A DNA stretch of 34,955 nucleotides from Rhizobium alarense (GTDB lineage Bacteria > Pseudomonadota > Alphaproteobacteria > Rhizobiales > Rhizobiaceae): assembly GCF_021555155.1 (NCBI RefSeq), contig NZ_JAKGBU010000057.1:1-34955 (forward strand), given 5' to 3'. Within the stretch, counting starts at the first letter, position 1, and each line of letters begins with the position of its first letter. The notes beneath the pieces are model-generated. The model saw only the letters and a list, made by a program, of their open reading frames with translations, searched no databases and had not been told where the DNA came from. Below, in pieces: positions 6,904 to 16,273 of the stretch. Position numbers and translations under genes: made by a program.

Positions 6904-7979
6904 TATTCGCTCCCTTCTCTACGGGCCGCAGTGATCTTCAAGACTTCCTCCCCGATGGAGGAGAGTGGAAACTGCTGCTCTACGGCACCCAGTTCGAAAG
7001 CCACCCTCGGCATTCCATATACGACGCAGGTTTTTTCATTCTGGCCAATGGTCCGCGCCCCTGCATGACGCATCTTGAGCAGGCCGGCGGCGCCGTCCCG
7101 ACCCATTCCGGTCAGGATGACGCCCACGGCGTTGCGGCCGGCCAGTTCGGCAACCGAATCGAAGAGCACGTCGACGGACGGCCGATGACCGTTGACCGGC
7201 TCGCGCTCGAGCAGACGGCAGCAGGGCGCGGATGCGTTGACCACCTGAAGGTGGCGGTCGCCGCCCGGCGCCAGATAGATCCGGCCGATTTCCAGCCGCG
7301 CGCCATCCGTTGCCTCCTGCACGGCGGGCGCGCAGATGCGGTGGAGACGTTCCGCGAAGCTCTTGGTGAAGGTCGGCGGCATGTGCTGCGTGATCACCGT
7401 CGGCGGGCAGTTGACCGGGAACTTCTGGAGGACCGCGATCAGGGCCTCGACACCGCCCGTCGAGGCGCCGATCGCCACGATCTTGCGGCCGGCGCGATAC
7501 TGGGCAGCCGCGTTCGCATTGGCCGCCACGGGCGTCTGCGGCGACATCGACGCAGCGCTCCGCGGCGCGGCGCCGGCGAAGCGGTGCTGTGAACGGGCGG
7601 CGGCCTTCACCTTCTCCGCCAGGTCGCCGAACGGACGGATGTCGCCCGGCTGCGGCTTGCCGACGCAATCGAAGGCGCCGATCTCGAGCGCCATCAGCGA
7701 GGCCTCCGCGCCGCGGTGGGTTAGCGTCGAGACCATGATCACCGGCATCGGACGGAGCTTCATGATCTTGTCGAGGAACTCGAGGCCGTTCATGTTCGGC
7801 ATCTCGATGTCGAGGGTCACGACATCGGGATTGAGCTGCTTGATGGCATTGCGCGCCTCCAGGGCATCGCCGGCCTGGCCGACGACACTGACATCGGGAT
7901 CGGCGCTCAGCACCGCCGAAATCAGGCCGCGCATGGTCGGGGAGTCATCGACAACGAGAACGCGCGCGGGGGACGTCAT
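6903..7979 (-). CDS. cheB: CheB, receptor methylesterase / deamidase
   Basis: A 358-residue two-domain protein. The receiver domain (about 1-125) carries Asp11-Asp12, phospho-acceptor Asp57 and Lys108. After an Ala/Pro-rich linker (about 130-163) comes the esterase domain with the triad Ser173 (GASTGG), His199 (QHMPP) and Asp295 (GMGRDG). The spacings Ser-His 26 and Ser-Asp 122 equal those of the E. coli enzyme. It removes methyl groups from receptor glutamates when phosphorylated by CheA. The start ATG overlaps the cheR stop (ATGA) and the stop overlaps cheY2 (TAATG). Confidence 0.96.
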   Translation of the reverse strand: MTSPARVLVVDDSPTMRGLISAVLSADPDVSVVGQAGDALEARNAIKQLNPDVVTLDIEMPNMNGLEFLDKIMKLRPMPVIMVSTLTHRGAEASLMALEIGAFDCVGKPQPGDIRPFGDLAEKVKAAARSQHRFAGAAPRSAASMSPQTPVAANANAAAQYRAGRKIVAIGASTGGVEALIAVLQKFPVNCPPTVITQHMPPTFTKSFAERLHRICAPAVQEATDGARLEIGRIYLAPGGDRHLQVVNASAPCCRLLEREPVNGHRPSVDVLFDSVAELAGRNAVGVILTGMGRDGAAGLLKMRHAGARTIGQNEKTCVVYGMPRVAFELGAVEQQFPLSSIGEEVLKITAARREGSE

Positions 7980-8884
7980 GCGTGCCTCCCGTGGTTCTTG
8001 CCCGTATAACGGTACGTCGTCACGCCGATATTGTCGAACTGGCCCTTTGCCTCACCGGAGACGCGCTCCGAATGGCCGATATAAAGGTGCCCCTGCGGCG
8101 CGAGCATGCCGGCGAAGCGCGACCAGATCTTCATCTGGGTCGGCTCGTCGAAATAGATGACGACGTTGCGGCAGAAGATGACGTCGAACGGTCCCTTGAA
8201 CGGCCATTGCGCCATCAGGTTCAGTTCGTTGAACGTGACAAGCCGTTTCACACGGTCGTCGATCTGCCACTTCTGGCGGCCGTCGGCGTCCACCTCCCGG
8301 AAGAACTGCTTGCGCATCGCCGGGCTGACCGTTTCGAGTGCGCCGGCGTCATAGGCGCCGGCCCGCGCGATCGACAGGATCTTCGGGTCGATGTCTGTCG
8401 CCAGGATGCGGAAATCGTAGTCGGCAATGTTCGGCATCAGCGACAGCACGGTGAGCGCGATCGAATAGGGTTCCTGGCCATCGGAGCAGGCCGCCGACCA
8501 GATGCGTGCCCGCCCGCCGTTCCTGACCCGGTTGATCAGGTCGGGCAGAACGTCCGTCTTCAGATGGTCGAAATGATGGTTTTCGCGGAAGAATCGCGTG
8601 AAGTTCGTCGTCAGATGCGACAGCATCTCCTTGCGCGCAGCGGCGCCCGCCGGCGACGAAACGAGGTCGCAGTAGTCCCGGAATCCCCTGAGGCCCAGGT
8701 TTCGGATGTGCTTCGACAGCCGCGAATAGACGAGCGACGCCTTCGTTTCGTTCAGATAGATGCCGGCATCCGCATAGATCATCGCGGCGATCTCGGAGAG
8801 GTCCCGGCGGGTGAGCGGATATTCGCCGCTCGCCAGGCACTCGTCCGGCGACAATCTCGGGTCAATGGCCTTGGACGGCATCAT
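7976..8884 (-). CDS. cheR: CheR, chemoreceptor methyltransferase
   Basis: A 302-residue SAM-dependent methyltransferase that methylates receptor glutamates. Family motifs are clear: TNFTRFFRE (about 93-101), the SAM-binding [16 protein letters not shown] (about 129-144; the usual form has SxGEEPYS) and [10 protein letters not shown] (237-246). The start is the first of two adjacent ATGs, which overlaps the cheW stop as ATGA. The second ATG three bases on is equally possible. The 3' end overlaps cheB. The soluble Mcp of this operon lacks an NWETF-type CheR tether, so no special docking is expected. Confidence 0.95.
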   Translation of the reverse strand: MMPSKAIDPRLSPDECLASGEYPLTRRDLSEIAAMIYADAGIYLNETKASLVYSRLSKHIRNLGLRGFRDYCDLVSSPAGAAARKEMLSHLTTNFTRFFRENHHFDHLKTDVLPDLINRVRNGGRARIWSAACSDGQEPYSIALTVLSLMPNIADYDFRILATDIDPKILSIARAGAYDAGALETVSPAMRKQFFREVDADGRQKWQIDDRVKRLVTFNELNLMAQWPFKGPFDVIFCRNVVIYFDEPTQMKIWSRFAGMLAPQGHLYIGHSERVSGEAKGQFDNIGVTTYRYTGKNHGRHA

Positions 8885-9345
8885 GCGGCTTCACTTTCGG
8901 TATGCGGGAACAGGGAGTCGAGTTCGATCAGGCAGATCATGCGCTTGTCGATCGCAAGAATGCCGCGGGCGTAGTTCTTTTCGTTTGCGTCGGCGATGTC
9001 CGGCGTCGGCTGTATGTTGTCGTCCGTCACCGTCAGGATATCGGAGACCGCATCGACGAGCAGTCCGACCACCTTCATGTTCACCTGCGCAACGATGATG
9101 ACGTGGCGGACGGTCGGCTCCGCCGGCTTCATGCCGAGACGCAGTGACAGGTCGATGATCGGCAGTACGGCGCCGCGCAGATTGATGACGCCGAGCACGT
9201 AGTCAGGGGCGTGCGGCATCGGCGTGGCGGGGGTCCAGCCACGGATTTCGCGCACCGACATGATGTTCACGCAGAATTCCTGGTCAGTAATCCGGAAAGC
9301 GATCAGCTCCCGGCCCTGCGTCAGATTCTTTACGGCGTACGTCAT
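8881..9345 (-). CDS. cheW: CheW, chemotaxis coupling protein
   Basis: A 154-residue CheW domain that links receptors to CheA in the signalling array. Typical features are [20 protein letters not shown] near the N-terminus and [18 protein letters not shown] in the middle. The start is four bases after the cheA stop; GGTCGGGTAAGGAA supplies the SD and overlaps the end of cheA. The stop overlaps cheR. Sinorhizobium keeps cheW at this place, whereas, as I recall, Agrobacterium lacks it here, which slightly favours a Sinorhizobium/Shinella-like host. Confidence 0.96.
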   Translation of the reverse strand: MTYAVKNLTQGRELIAFRITDQEFCVNIMSVREIRGWTPATPMPHAPDYVLGVINLRGAVLPIIDLSLRLGMKPAEPTVRHVIIVAQVNMKVVGLLVDAVSDILTVTDDNIQPTPDIADANEKNYARGILAIDKRMICLIELDSLFPHTESEAA

Positions 9346-9349
9346 TTCC

Positions 9350-11665
9350 TTACCCGACCGCTGCTAACGACGTTTCTTGTTTGAGGGACTGTCCACGCGA
9401 CGCGGCCACGACCGCATCGACATCGAGAATGAGTGCGACACGGCCGTCGCCGAGAATGGTGGCGGCGGCGATACCCGGCACGTGGGTGTAGTTGGCTTCG
9501 AGGCTCTTGATCACGACCTGCCTCTGGCCCTGGATCGCATCGACCATCAGCGCGCGCTGGCCGCCGCCTTCGGATTCCACCAGAAGGGCAACGCCATCGA
9601 CCGGATTGGCCTGCGTGGAGCGGAAGTTCAGGATACGGCCGACATCGACGAGCGGGCAGAAGGAGTTGCGGATCGAGATCAGGCGCTGCGTCGCGCCGAA
9701 CGAGTGGATCGCGGCGGCTTCCGGCTGGAGCGTCTCGACGATCGCCGTCAGCGGCACGACCAGGGTCTGGCCGGCGACGGTGACGACCATGCCGTCGAGC
9801 ACGGCGAGCGTCAGCGGCAGGCTCATGGTGAAGACCGAGCCCTGGCCGGGCTTCGACGAGATCGAGATGCGGCCGCCGAGCGCCTGGATCGAACGCTTGA
9901 CAACGTCCATGCCGACGCCGCGACCGGAAATGTCGGAGATCTTGTCGGCGGTCGAGAAGCCAGCGTGGAAGATGAGGTTGTCGATCTCCTCGTCCGACAG
10001 GTTCGCATCGGCAGCGATCAGGTCGTTGTCGATCGCCTTTTGGCGGACCTTCTCGCGGTTGATGCCGGCGCCGTCGTCGGCAAGTTCAATGACGATGCGG
10101 CCGGATCGATGCTTCGCCGTCAGGCGGACGGTGCCTTCCGGGTTCTTTCCGAGCGCCTCGCGCTTCTCCGGCGGCTCGAGGCCATGGTCGACCGCGTTGC
10201 GGATCATGTGCGTCAGCGGTTCGGCGAGCTTGTCGATGACCGTCTTGTCGACTTCCGTGTTCTCGCCCTCGGTGACAAGGCGGACGGACTTGCCCGTGGC
10301 GTCGGCGATTTCACGCACGATGCGCGACATGCGCTGGAAGACCGGCTTGACCGGCTGAGCGCGGATCGCCATCACCGAATCCTGGATCTCGCGGGTGAGC
10401 TGCTGCAGCTCCTCGAGACCCATGTTGATAGAGGAGACCCCGTTCGAATCGTTTTCGATGACGCTCTGCGACAGCATCGCCTGGTTGATGACGAGTTCGC
10501 CGACGAGGTTGATCAGGCGGTCGACGCGATCGAGATCGACACGGATGGTGGGCGCTGCGGCGGCTGCAGCGGCGGACGCCGCCGCCTGGGAGGCTGCGGG
10601 CGCTGCGGCCGGGGCGCGACCCTCGGACTTCGCTGCTTCTCTGGCGCGGCCGGCGCCGCTTGCCATCTGGAGAACATTGCTCGCCGTCGCTGCGGCTTCG
10701 ACCGCAGCCGTGACGTCGCCCCCGTTGCTTGCCAGGGAGTCGTCGTCCGACGCAGAGTCCTCGGACGGCTCGTCGAGGATGGAAAGATCGAAGGGAACGG
10801 GCTGCATCGGCCGCTCGTCGTCCTCTGCCACCGCTTCGACTTCATCCTCGATCGTCCGGATGTCGAGGTCGCAATCCCATTCAGCGAATTCGAACACGGA
10901 GCGGACCCCGTCCTCGCCGCGATCCGTTTTGATCGAGATCTTCCAGGAGAAGTAGGCGTCTTCCGGATTCATCTGCTCGAGCGGCGGCAGGTCGTCCATG
11001 TCGCAGTGAATGCTCATCTCGCCGAGGCGGGAGAGATCGCGCAGCAGGAGCGTCGCGTCATTGCCCTTGGCGTAGAGATCCTTCTTCGGCTTGAACTGGA
11101 CCTCGCAGTTCGGCACATAGGGCTCGACCGGCTTTTCCTCCGGAAACTCGTCGAACGAGAACGGGATGGGCTGGAAGCCTTCGTCGTTGACCGCCGGCGG
11201 GGCGACCGGAGCCGGCGCCGCGGCCTTCGGAGCAGGCGCCGCAGGCCTGGCGACGGGCGCTTCCGACGAGGCAGCCGGCATCTCGCCATTGGCCAGCGCC
11301 TCGAGCTCGCGGATGAGTGCCTTGCTGCGGGCCTCGTCGACGCCGCCGCCGTCGCGGGCGGCATTGGTGAGGTCGGCGAGCACGTCCGCCGACTTCAGCA
11401 TCACCTTCAGGACGTCCTGGTTGGGTTCCAGCTTGTTGGAGCGGACGCAATCGAGCGTCGTCTCGAAGACGTGGGCGAATGAAACGAGATCATCGAGACC
11501 GAAGGCGCCGGCGCCGCCCTTGATCGAATGCACCGCGCGGAAGACAGCATTCACCGTCTCCGGATCGCGATCTCCGTCGTTCAGCTTAAGAAGACCGGAT
11601 TCCAGTTCCGCGAGCTGCTCCTCGCATTCCTGGAAAAAGATCTCTTTGATTTCGTTCATATCCAT
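9350..11665 (-). CDS. cheA: CheA, chemotaxis histidine kinase
   Basis: A 771-residue kinase with the full P1-P5 layout. P1/Hpt carries the phospho-accepting His46 (in [14 protein letters not shown]). A long Ala/Pro-rich linker and the P2 region occupy about 130-370, including an acidic stretch with clustered Asp, Glu and Ser. P3 dimerisation follows ([14 protein letters not shown]). The P4 ATPase has an N box at about 486-496 ([11 protein letters not shown]), G1 DDGAG near 530 and G2 GRGVGM near 582. The CheW-like P5 occupies about 620-771. It phosphorylates CheY1, CheY2 and CheB. The ATG at 11665 follows GAGGG at nine bases; the Met at 11659 is an alternative. Gaps are 16 bp to cheY1 and 4 bp to cheW. 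Confidence 0.97.
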   Translation of the reverse strand: MDMNEIKEIFFQECEEQLAELESGLLKLNDGDRDPETVNAVFRAVHSIKGGAGAFGLDDLVSFAHVFETTLDCVRSNKLEPNQDVLKVMLKSADVLADLTNAARDGGGVDEARSKALIRELEALANGEMPAASSEAPVARPAAPAPKAAAPAPVAPPAVNDEGFQPIPFSFDEFPEEKPVEPYVPNCEVQFKPKKDLYAKGNDATLLLRDLSRLGEMSIHCDMDDLPPLEQMNPEDAYFSWKISIKTDRGEDGVRSVFEFAEWDCDLDIRTIEDEVEAVAEDDERPMQPVPFDLSILDEPSEDSASDDDSLASNGGDVTAAVEAAATASNVLQMASGAGRAREAAKSEGRAPAAAPAASQAAASAAAAAAAPTIRVDLDRVDRLINLVGELVINQAMLSQSVIENDSNGVSSINMGLEELQQLTREIQDSVMAIRAQPVKPVFQRMSRIVREIADATGKSVRLVTEGENTEVDKTVIDKLAEPLTHMIRNAVDHGLEPPEKREALGKNPEGTVRLTAKHRSGRIVIELADDGAGINREKVRQKAIDNDLIAADANLSDEEIDNLIFHAGFSTADKISDISGRGVGMDVVKRSIQALGGRISISSKPGQGSVFTMSLPLTLAVLDGMVVTVAGQTLVVPLTAIVETLQPEAAAIHSFGATQRLISIRNSFCPLVDVGRILNFRSTQANPVDGVALLVESEGGGQRALMVDAIQGQRQVVIKSLEANYTHVPGIAAATILGDGRVALILDVDAVVAASRGQSLKQETSLAAVG

Positions 11666-11681
11666 CGGGAGGAACCCTCGA

Positions 11682-12047
11682 TTAGGCGGTTACGCGCTCG
11701 ATTGCATCGATCAGCTTGGTCGGGTCGAACGGCTTGACGATCCAGCCGGTCGCGCCTGCCTGGCGGGCACGGTTCTTCTTTTCCGCGTCGCTTTCGGTCG
11801 TCAGGACGAGGATCGGCACGGCACGATACTTCTCGTTGCGGCGCACGCCCTCGATGAAGCCGAAGCCGTCGAGACGCGGCATGTTGATGTCGGTGACGAT
11901 GACATCCGGGTTGGCCTGCTCCAGGACCTCAAGGCCCTCGACGCCGTCTTCCGCCTGGATCGTCTCGAATCCGGCATTGTTGAGCGTCACCAGAAGCATG
12001 TTCCGGATCGTCCGTGAATCATCCACGGTAAGTACTTTTTTCTTCAT
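11682..12047 (-). CDS. cheY1: CheY1, phosphate-sink response regulator
   Basis: A 121-residue receiver domain: Asp9-Asp10, phosphorylation site Asp53 (VIVTDINMP), Thr83 and Lys105 (IVKPFDP). In S. meliloti CheY1 drains phosphate back from CheY2 through CheA. The identity here follows from its place between cheS and cheA and from the Asp53 numbering. The start overlaps the cheS stop as ATGA, with GGAG eight bases upstream. The frame extends further 5', but only through cheS. Confidence 0.93.
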   Translation of the reverse strand: MKKKVLTVDDSRTIRNMLLVTLNNAGFETIQAEDGVEGLEVLEQANPDVIVTDINMPRLDGFGFIEGVRRNEKYRAVPILVLTTESDAEKKNRARQAGATGWIVKPFDPTKLIDAIERVTA

Positions 12048-12343
12048 TGCTGAATCTCCTTTGCCAGCAAGTGATCTATGTTCACGCCGATAAGCTGCAT
12101 GGTCTTCATGAAGGGGTCGGACGCCTTCGCGAAAGTGAAGGCGAGGTTGTCCCGCTCCCACGTCCTGGCGGCCGCCATCAGCACCTGCGCGCACAGCGTG
12201 CCGACGCGCTCGACGCTGGAGGCATCGATGTTGAGATTGCTTCCCTTCAGCTCCAGAAGCTTGGCGTGCAGGGCGCCGGCCTCGTTGAGATCGAGCACCG
12301 GTGCCAGACTCAAGCTCTTCTTTGCGGACTTTTTGGCTGCCAT
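12044..12343 (-). CDS. cheS: CheS, STAS-like partner of CheA
   Basis: A 99-residue protein with a STAS-type core (LDLNEAGALHAKLLELKGSN... then IDASSVERVGTLCAQVLMAA), preceded by a Lys/Ser-rich N-terminus. In S. meliloti CheS (formerly Orf2) binds CheA and speeds phosphate loss through CheY1. The residue usually phosphorylated in anti-sigma-antagonist STAS domains lies in DASSVERVG. The start codon overlaps the stop of a 40-codon ORF upstream (TGATG), and its own stop overlaps cheY1 (ATGA). Confidence 0.88.
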   Translation of the reverse strand: MAAKKSAKKSLSLAPVLDLNEAGALHAKLLELKGSNLNIDASSVERVGTLCAQVLMAAARTWERDNLAFTFAKASDPFMKTMQLIGVNIDHLLAKEIQQ

Positions 12344-12465
12344 CAGCGCGTTCCTTGTCTGCGTTCGATCGATTTCATGTCGCGGGCGGTGCCCGTCGCC
12401 GCCGGCACGGCGGACTGCCGGCTGCGCGGGGTGGAAAACCAGTGGCGCGGTTTTGCTCTGTCCAT
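12343..12465 (-). CDS. Possible 40-residue ORF filling the gap between mcp and cheS
   Basis: An ATG at 12465 lies one base after the mcp stop (TGAGATG), behind a GGGGGTG stretch that could act as an SD. The frame stays open for 40 codons and stops exactly at the cheS start (TGATG). The predicted peptide is basic (start MDRAKPRHW, end SIERRQGTR), with no membrane segment and no recognised domain. Perfect coupling at both ends favours translation. If the product itself is not conserved, the ORF may serve only to carry ribosomes from mcp to cheS. This is a hypothesis from layout only. Confidence 0.35.
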   Translation of the reverse strand: MDRAKPRHWFSTPRSRQSAVPAATGTARDMKSIERRQGTR

Positions 12466-12466
12466 C

Positions 12467-14044
12467 TCACACCCCCGCGGCAATGCGGCGCGCCTGCGCC
12501 GAGGGATTGTTCGAGGCTGCCGACACCCGGGGTCCGTCCGCAGCCTCGGAATCATGGCGCGGATGAACGTGGAAGCGGCGGATCGTCCGGCCGAGTTCCA
12601 GAATGACCGTGTGAAGGTCGTCGCCCGAACGGCCGGCGCGAAGCGCCAGCTCGGCGCCGGCGCCGACGTCGCGGCCGATGCCGTCGAGATCGCTGACAAG
12701 GCTGCCGAGATTGTGGGTGCCTTCCGAGCCGTTCCTTGCGATGTCGGCGACGGCACCGTTGATTTCCGTGACCTGCCGCACGATACCGGCAATCGCGTCC
12801 TGGGTGCGGTTGACCTTCTCGACTCCGGCCTCGACCTGGGCCTTGGTGCCGGTCACGAGCTGCTTGATCTCGCGGGCGGCGTCGGCAGAGCGCTGGGCAA
12901 GTGCGCGGACCTCCTGGGCGACGACCGCGAAGCCGCGCCCACTGTCGCCCGCCCGTGCCGCCTCGATGCCGGCGTTGAGCGCCAGCAGGTTGGTTTGAAA
13001 GGCGATTTCGTCGATCACGCCGATGATCTGGCCGATCTTCTCGGCGGATGCTTCGATATCGGACATTGCGGATATCGCCTCGGTAACGATCTCGCCGCTG
13101 CGCAAGGCCGAATGGCGTGTGTTCTCGACCGCGCCCTCCGCCCGGGCCATCTCGGCCATGTTCGCCTTGAGGCCATCCGTGACGGACGCCAGCGTCGCGG
13201 CGGCGTCGCGCAGCCGGCCGGCCTGCGTCGTCGAGCGTTCCGCAAGGGATTTCGTATCGCGGCTGACCGCCTCCGACAGGTCGTCCGAGGCCGAGGCGCC
13301 CTGCGTGGCGGCATCGAGCTGCCGCTCGATCTCGCCGAGAGATGCATTCAGCTGGTCGGCCATACCGCGCCAGGCGTCGGGCATGTCGCCCTCGACCCGG
13401 CAGGAGAAATCGAGCCGGCCGAGCCCGCGCACCACCTCGCCGAACACCCGTTCGAGCTCGGCCTGATCAGCCTCGCGCTGCTCGCCGAGCGCACGATTGT
13501 GCTGATGCCGCATTTCGTTGACGCGCAGCGATACGGCGATTTCCGCATCCACCATCGCGGTCCGCACGAATGCCTTGACGAGGTCCGACAGCGCCTTGCG
13601 CCGGGCGTCGCCGCGGCCGGGCAGCAGCGATTTCGGCCAGTGGTCCTCGATCGCGCCATCGATGACATGTTCCATCACCACGGCATGACCGGCAAGCCGC
13701 CAACGGGGATCGATCCCCATCTGGCTCTCGGCATCCGACAGCACCTTGACCCGCTCGGCATAGAGACTGTCGAAACGCGCGTCCGTCAGCACGCTCCAGT
13801 GGGAGGCGTGCAGGTCATGGAGACGGTCGATCTGGCGCTCGCTCTGGAAATGGCGTGCCGCATCGGGGAAGGTCTGGAATCGCTGGAAAAGGTCGCGCAG
13901 CGCTGCTTCGACGCGGCGCTCGAGCGTCTGACGGTTGCTGCGCAGGATCTCGCCTTCGCGGGCGTCGATGCCGGCAAATCTCAGACGGTCGCGCAGGCTG
14001 GCCGCCTGTCCCGTTCGAGCCTGTTCTGCCGGCGTATCCTGCAC
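12467..14044 (-). CDS. mcp: Soluble globin-coupled methyl-accepting chemotaxis protein (IcpA/McpE-like)
   Basis: About 525 residues with no transmembrane helix, so a cytoplasmic receptor. The N-terminal ~165 residues have the globin-coupled sensor (HemAT) pattern, including MGIDPRWRLAG at about 109-119. The residue aligned by eye with the heme-ligating proximal His is Glu106 (DAESQMG), so heme binding is uncertain. A helical linker follows, then an MCP signalling domain with the conserved tip at about 345-395 (DEIAFQTNLLALNAGIEAAR). No C-terminal NWETF-like CheR tether is present. No ATG fits the N-terminus. A GTG at 14044 preceded by GGGGATGTAAG is the best start; an upstream GTG at 14107 is possible. 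It heads the che operon, as icpA does in S. meliloti and R. leguminosarum. Confidence 0.88.
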   Translation of the reverse strand: MQDTPAEQARTGQAASLRDRLRFAGIDAREGEILRSNRQTLERRVEAALRDLFQRFQTFPDAARHFQSERQIDRLHDLHASHWSVLTDARFDSLYAERVKVLSDAESQMGIDPRWRLAGHAVVMEHVIDGAIEDHWPKSLLPGRGDARRKALSDLVKAFVRTAMVDAEIAVSLRVNEMRHQHNRALGEQREADQAELERVFGEVVRGLGRLDFSCRVEGDMPDAWRGMADQLNASLGEIERQLDAATQGASASDDLSEAVSRDTKSLAERSTTQAGRLRDAAATLASVTDGLKANMAEMARAEGAVENTRHSALRSGEIVTEAISAMSDIEASAEKIGQIIGVIDEIAFQTNLLALNAGIEAARAGDSGRGFAVVAQEVRALAQRSADAAREIKQLVTGTKAQVEAGVEKVNRTQDAIAGIVRQVTEINGAVADIARNGSEGTHNLGSLVSDLDGIGRDVGAGAELALRAGRSGDDLHTVILELGRTIRRFHVHPRHDSEAADGPRVSAASNNPSAQARRIAAGV

Positions 14045-14458
14045 CTTACATCCCCATGCAACGACGCGACGATCCCTCGGGCCGGAGGCCCGCTTTGGAT
14101 TTCGCACATGGGGGCTGCCTTCACGCGGCGCGCCACAGATGGCTCACGCCAAACCGAATGACCGATGCATGACTTTTGCGGCCCACCGTCCATGACCAAA
14201 TCCGGTGAAGCAATACCGGGCTGAAACCGGTACGGCGGGGTGGCGTCATGCCTGCTTGGGAAACCGTTCAAGCTCCCATTCCGACGTGTGTCCCAATGTT
14301 TATGGTTAATTCCTTGCCCGAAGGTTAATATTTCGTACAACGCTCATACTTCTCTTGAAATGAAAGCATTTGACGAAATTCAAACATACGCAAGCTACGC
14401 GCAAGCTCCGTGGCGCAGGCTCGTTCCGTTGACAATGCCGTCACATGAGGATCGAGCA
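14045..14458. other. Promoter region of the che operon and of a small membrane ORF
   Basis: This is 414 bp without a supported gene. It contains the promoter of the chemotaxis operon (minus strand) and that of the 37-residue ORF (plus strand). It becomes AT-rich at about 14290-14400. A hairpin TACCGG / CCGGTA with a 7-base loop lies at 14214-14232, inside the presumed mcp leader. Two TTAACC elements on the minus strand lie at 14302-14328. Confidence 0.5.
14302..14328 (-). promoter_or_regulatory. Paired TTAACC elements upstream of the che operon
   Basis: Read on the minus strand, TTAACC (14328-14323) is followed 19 bp later by TTAACCAT (14309-14302), with ATTAACC common to both copies. TTAACCAT is the CtrA half-site form. 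The pair is about 260 bp upstream of the mcp GTG, in an AT-rich promoter-like patch. Binding by CtrA is inferred only. Confidence 0.3.
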
Positions 14459-14572
14459 ATGATTGTTCTGGGCCTGAGCGCATTTCTCCTCGCCGCCACG
14501 ACGCTGATCGCCGTCACCCTTTTGATCGACATAGAGCGGGCGCAGTCGGTCGAGGCCGAGCACCTCTTCTAA
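14459..14572 (+). CDS. Small single-pass membrane protein, hypothetical
   Basis: A 37-residue ORF. Its ATG is preceded by GAGG at an eight-base spacing. Residues about 3-23 (VLGLSAFLLAATTLIAVTLL) are one hydrophobic helix, followed by a short charged tail ending VEAEHLF. It is convergent with rhaK and their stops overlap by three bases. No family is recognised. Membrane-protein character, the SD and a compact frame support it, while the short length limits confidence. It lies back to back with the che operon, so a shared promoter region is possible. Confidence 0.5.
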   Translation: MIVLGLSAFLLAATTLIAVTLLIDIERAQSVEAEHLF

Positions 14573-15942
14573 CCAGCCGTTTCCACGGCGCGTCGCCACG
14601 CCGCCGCATAGCCGGCCGCGCCGGGAAGCGACCTGCCCTCAAAAGGCGCCAGCGGCGGCGCTGGAACCGTGTCGGCCGCGAGACAGGCCGCGCCGGCGCT
14701 GGTGCCAGTCGCGCCGCCCCCGGTCAGGACACGCCGCCCCGTCGCCGCCTCCAACATGACAAGATAGGCCTCGTTCGCAGCGAACGGCCCCTCCACGATC
14801 ACCGGCCCGCCGGCGCCGATCAGGTCGAGGCACGTTGCCGTCATCAGGGCGAGGTGGAAGGCTATTACCACCTGAGCCTCGTCCTCGGACAGCTCTTCGC
14901 GCGGCACGGTCCAGCGAGCCTGCCGGCCGCGAAACGGCCCGGAATCGTCCGGGATCGCCGGCAGCAACATGGCACCCTTCTGCAGGACAGCGTGCAGCGC
15001 CCTCCCGGAAACGGCGGCGTTCGTACCGCCGAGCAGCGCGAAGGCCCGCCCGCCCATGAAACGCGCGGAGGGGACAGGCTCGCCGAGCGCGTTCACGTTG
15101 ACGAGCGTGTCGCGGTTCTCGTCGAGCGGAACGTCGCGCCCGCCCATGGCGAGCACGACGACCCAGGTGCCTGTCGATACGACAGCATAGGGCGGCGGCA
15201 TGGTGAGGACATAGGGCAGCAATGAGGCATTGGAATCGTGGATGCCGCAATGGACCGGCACCGCCGGCGACAGGCCGGTCGCCGCCGCGATTTCCGGCAG
15301 CAGCGGACCCAGCACGTCGGAGGCCCTTCGCACCGGCGGCATGAGCTCCAGCCAGCCCTCGTTCCTTACGAGACGCGAGAAGCGACCGTTGCGCGGCTCC
15401 CACAGATCGGCATGGCAGCCGAGCGACGTCACCTCGCTCGCAGCAACGCCCGTCAGCCGGAAGGTCCAGTATTGTGCATACATCAGGATATGCCGCGTGC
15501 GGGCGAAGGCTTCCGGAAAGCGCCTGGACTGCCAGTAGAGCTGCAGGCCGGCATTGAGGCCGCCCGGCAGCGTCGGCGTGCCGGTCTCCTCGAAGCGCGG
15601 ACGGACCCGCGCGAAGCCGGCGAGCACGTCCTGCGGGCCGGGATATTCGTAGTCCAGAACCGGAAGCGCCAGCCCGCCGGCGGCGTCAACGAGAACCGCC
15701 GTCGCGCCATGCGTCGTCACCGAAATCGCGTCGATCGGCCGTTCTGTGTTCAGGGCCGCCAGGCTCTCGCGGATGAAGGACCAGAGGCGGTCCGTATCGT
15801 GGTGCGGATAGGGCCCGGCATCGATCACGCCGTTCGGCGTGGTGCGGACCGCGACATCCCGAAGCGTCGTGCCGTCGACGAGAACGACCTTCGCGTTCGT
15901 CTTGCCGATATCGATGACGGCGATCGTCTTCCCCTCGGTCAT
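14569..15942 (-). CDS. rhaK: Rhamnulokinase-type FGGY sugar kinase RhaK
   Basis: A 457-residue FGGY kinase, expected to phosphorylate L-rhamnulose to rhamnulose 1-phosphate. The N-terminal phosphate-binding segment is AVIDIGKTNAK (Asp11, Gly13). A GIHDSNAS motif carries the likely catalytic Asp, and GGGATGTSAGAACLA forms the C-terminal adenosine site. The ATG at 15942 lies four bases after the rhaU stop; the 14-codon upstream extension lies within rhaU. In R. leguminosarum RhaK is also required for uptake by the rhamnose ABC transporter, which fits its place as the last gene of the transport operon. Its stop overlaps the stop of the small membrane ORF on the other strand; no clear terminator is seen. 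Confidence 0.9.
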   Translation of the reverse strand: MTEGKTIAVIDIGKTNAKVVLVDGTTLRDVAVRTTPNGVIDAGPYPHHDTDRLWSFIRESLAALNTERPIDAISVTTHGATAVLVDAAGGLALPVLDYEYPGPQDVLAGFARVRPRFEETGTPTLPGGLNAGLQLYWQSRRFPEAFARTRHILMYAQYWTFRLTGVAASEVTSLGCHADLWEPRNGRFSRLVRNEGWLELMPPVRRASDVLGPLLPEIAAATGLSPAVPVHCGIHDSNASLLPYVLTMPPPYAVVSTGTWVVVLAMGGRDVPLDENRDTLVNVNALGEPVPSARFMGGRAFALLGGTNAAVSGRALHAVLQKGAMLLPAIPDDSGPFRGRQARWTVPREELSEDEAQVVIAFHLALMTATCLDLIGAGGPVIVEGPFAANEAYLVMLEAATGRRVLTGGGATGTSAGAACLAADTVPAPPLAPFEGRSLPGAAGYAAAWRRAVETAG

Positions 15943-15946
15943 CCGG

Positions 15947-16261
15947 TCATTCCATGTGGAAGACGGTGACGAGCGGCACGGCAACCGGCTCGTTGTCCGG
16001 CTTCGTCTCCATGATGTCGGCCATATGCGCCCACCAGCGCTTCATGACAGGATGGTCCGGCAGGCCGACCATCCTGTGATCGTCGCGGCGCCAGAGCACG
16101 CCGAAGAGCAGGTTCGTCTCTTCGTCGAGGTGGATCGAATAATCGGAAACGCCGGCATCCTTCAAGAGGGCGGCGAGTTCCGGCCAGATCGCGTCATGAC
16201 GCCGCTTGTACTCTTCGGCCATACCGGGATTGAGGCGCATGCGGAAGGCGTATTTCTCCAT
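15947..16261 (-). CDS. rhaU: L-rhamnose mutarotase RhaU (RhaM family)
   Basis: A 104-residue enzyme that interconverts alpha- and beta-L-rhamnose. Length and key residues fit the family: Tyr18 and His22 (in [14 protein letters not shown]) and Trp76-Trp77 near the C-terminal third ([12 protein letters not shown]), matching positions important in E. coli RhaM. It is a cytoplasmic dimeric ferredoxin-like barrel in known members. It lies 12 bp after rhaQ and four bases before rhaK, so it belongs to the same transcript. Confidence 0.95.
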   Translation of the reverse strand: MEKYAFRMRLNPGMAEEYKRRHDAIWPELAALLKDAGVSDYSIHLDEETNLLFGVLWRRDDHRMVGLPDHPVMKRWWAHMADIMETKPDNEPVAVPLVTVFHME

Positions 16262-16273
16262 GGTGCGGCTCCC

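Noticed and set aside
9377-11482. A 701-codon open frame on the plus strand opposite cheA
   Set aside because: GC-rich antisense shadow: cheA has complete domains in the other strand, while the antisense translation is Arg/Asp/His-rich without any family pattern.
12047-14161. A 704-codon plus-strand frame opposite cheS and mcp
   Set aside because: It runs across several genuine overlapping minus-strand genes and shows only shadow composition.
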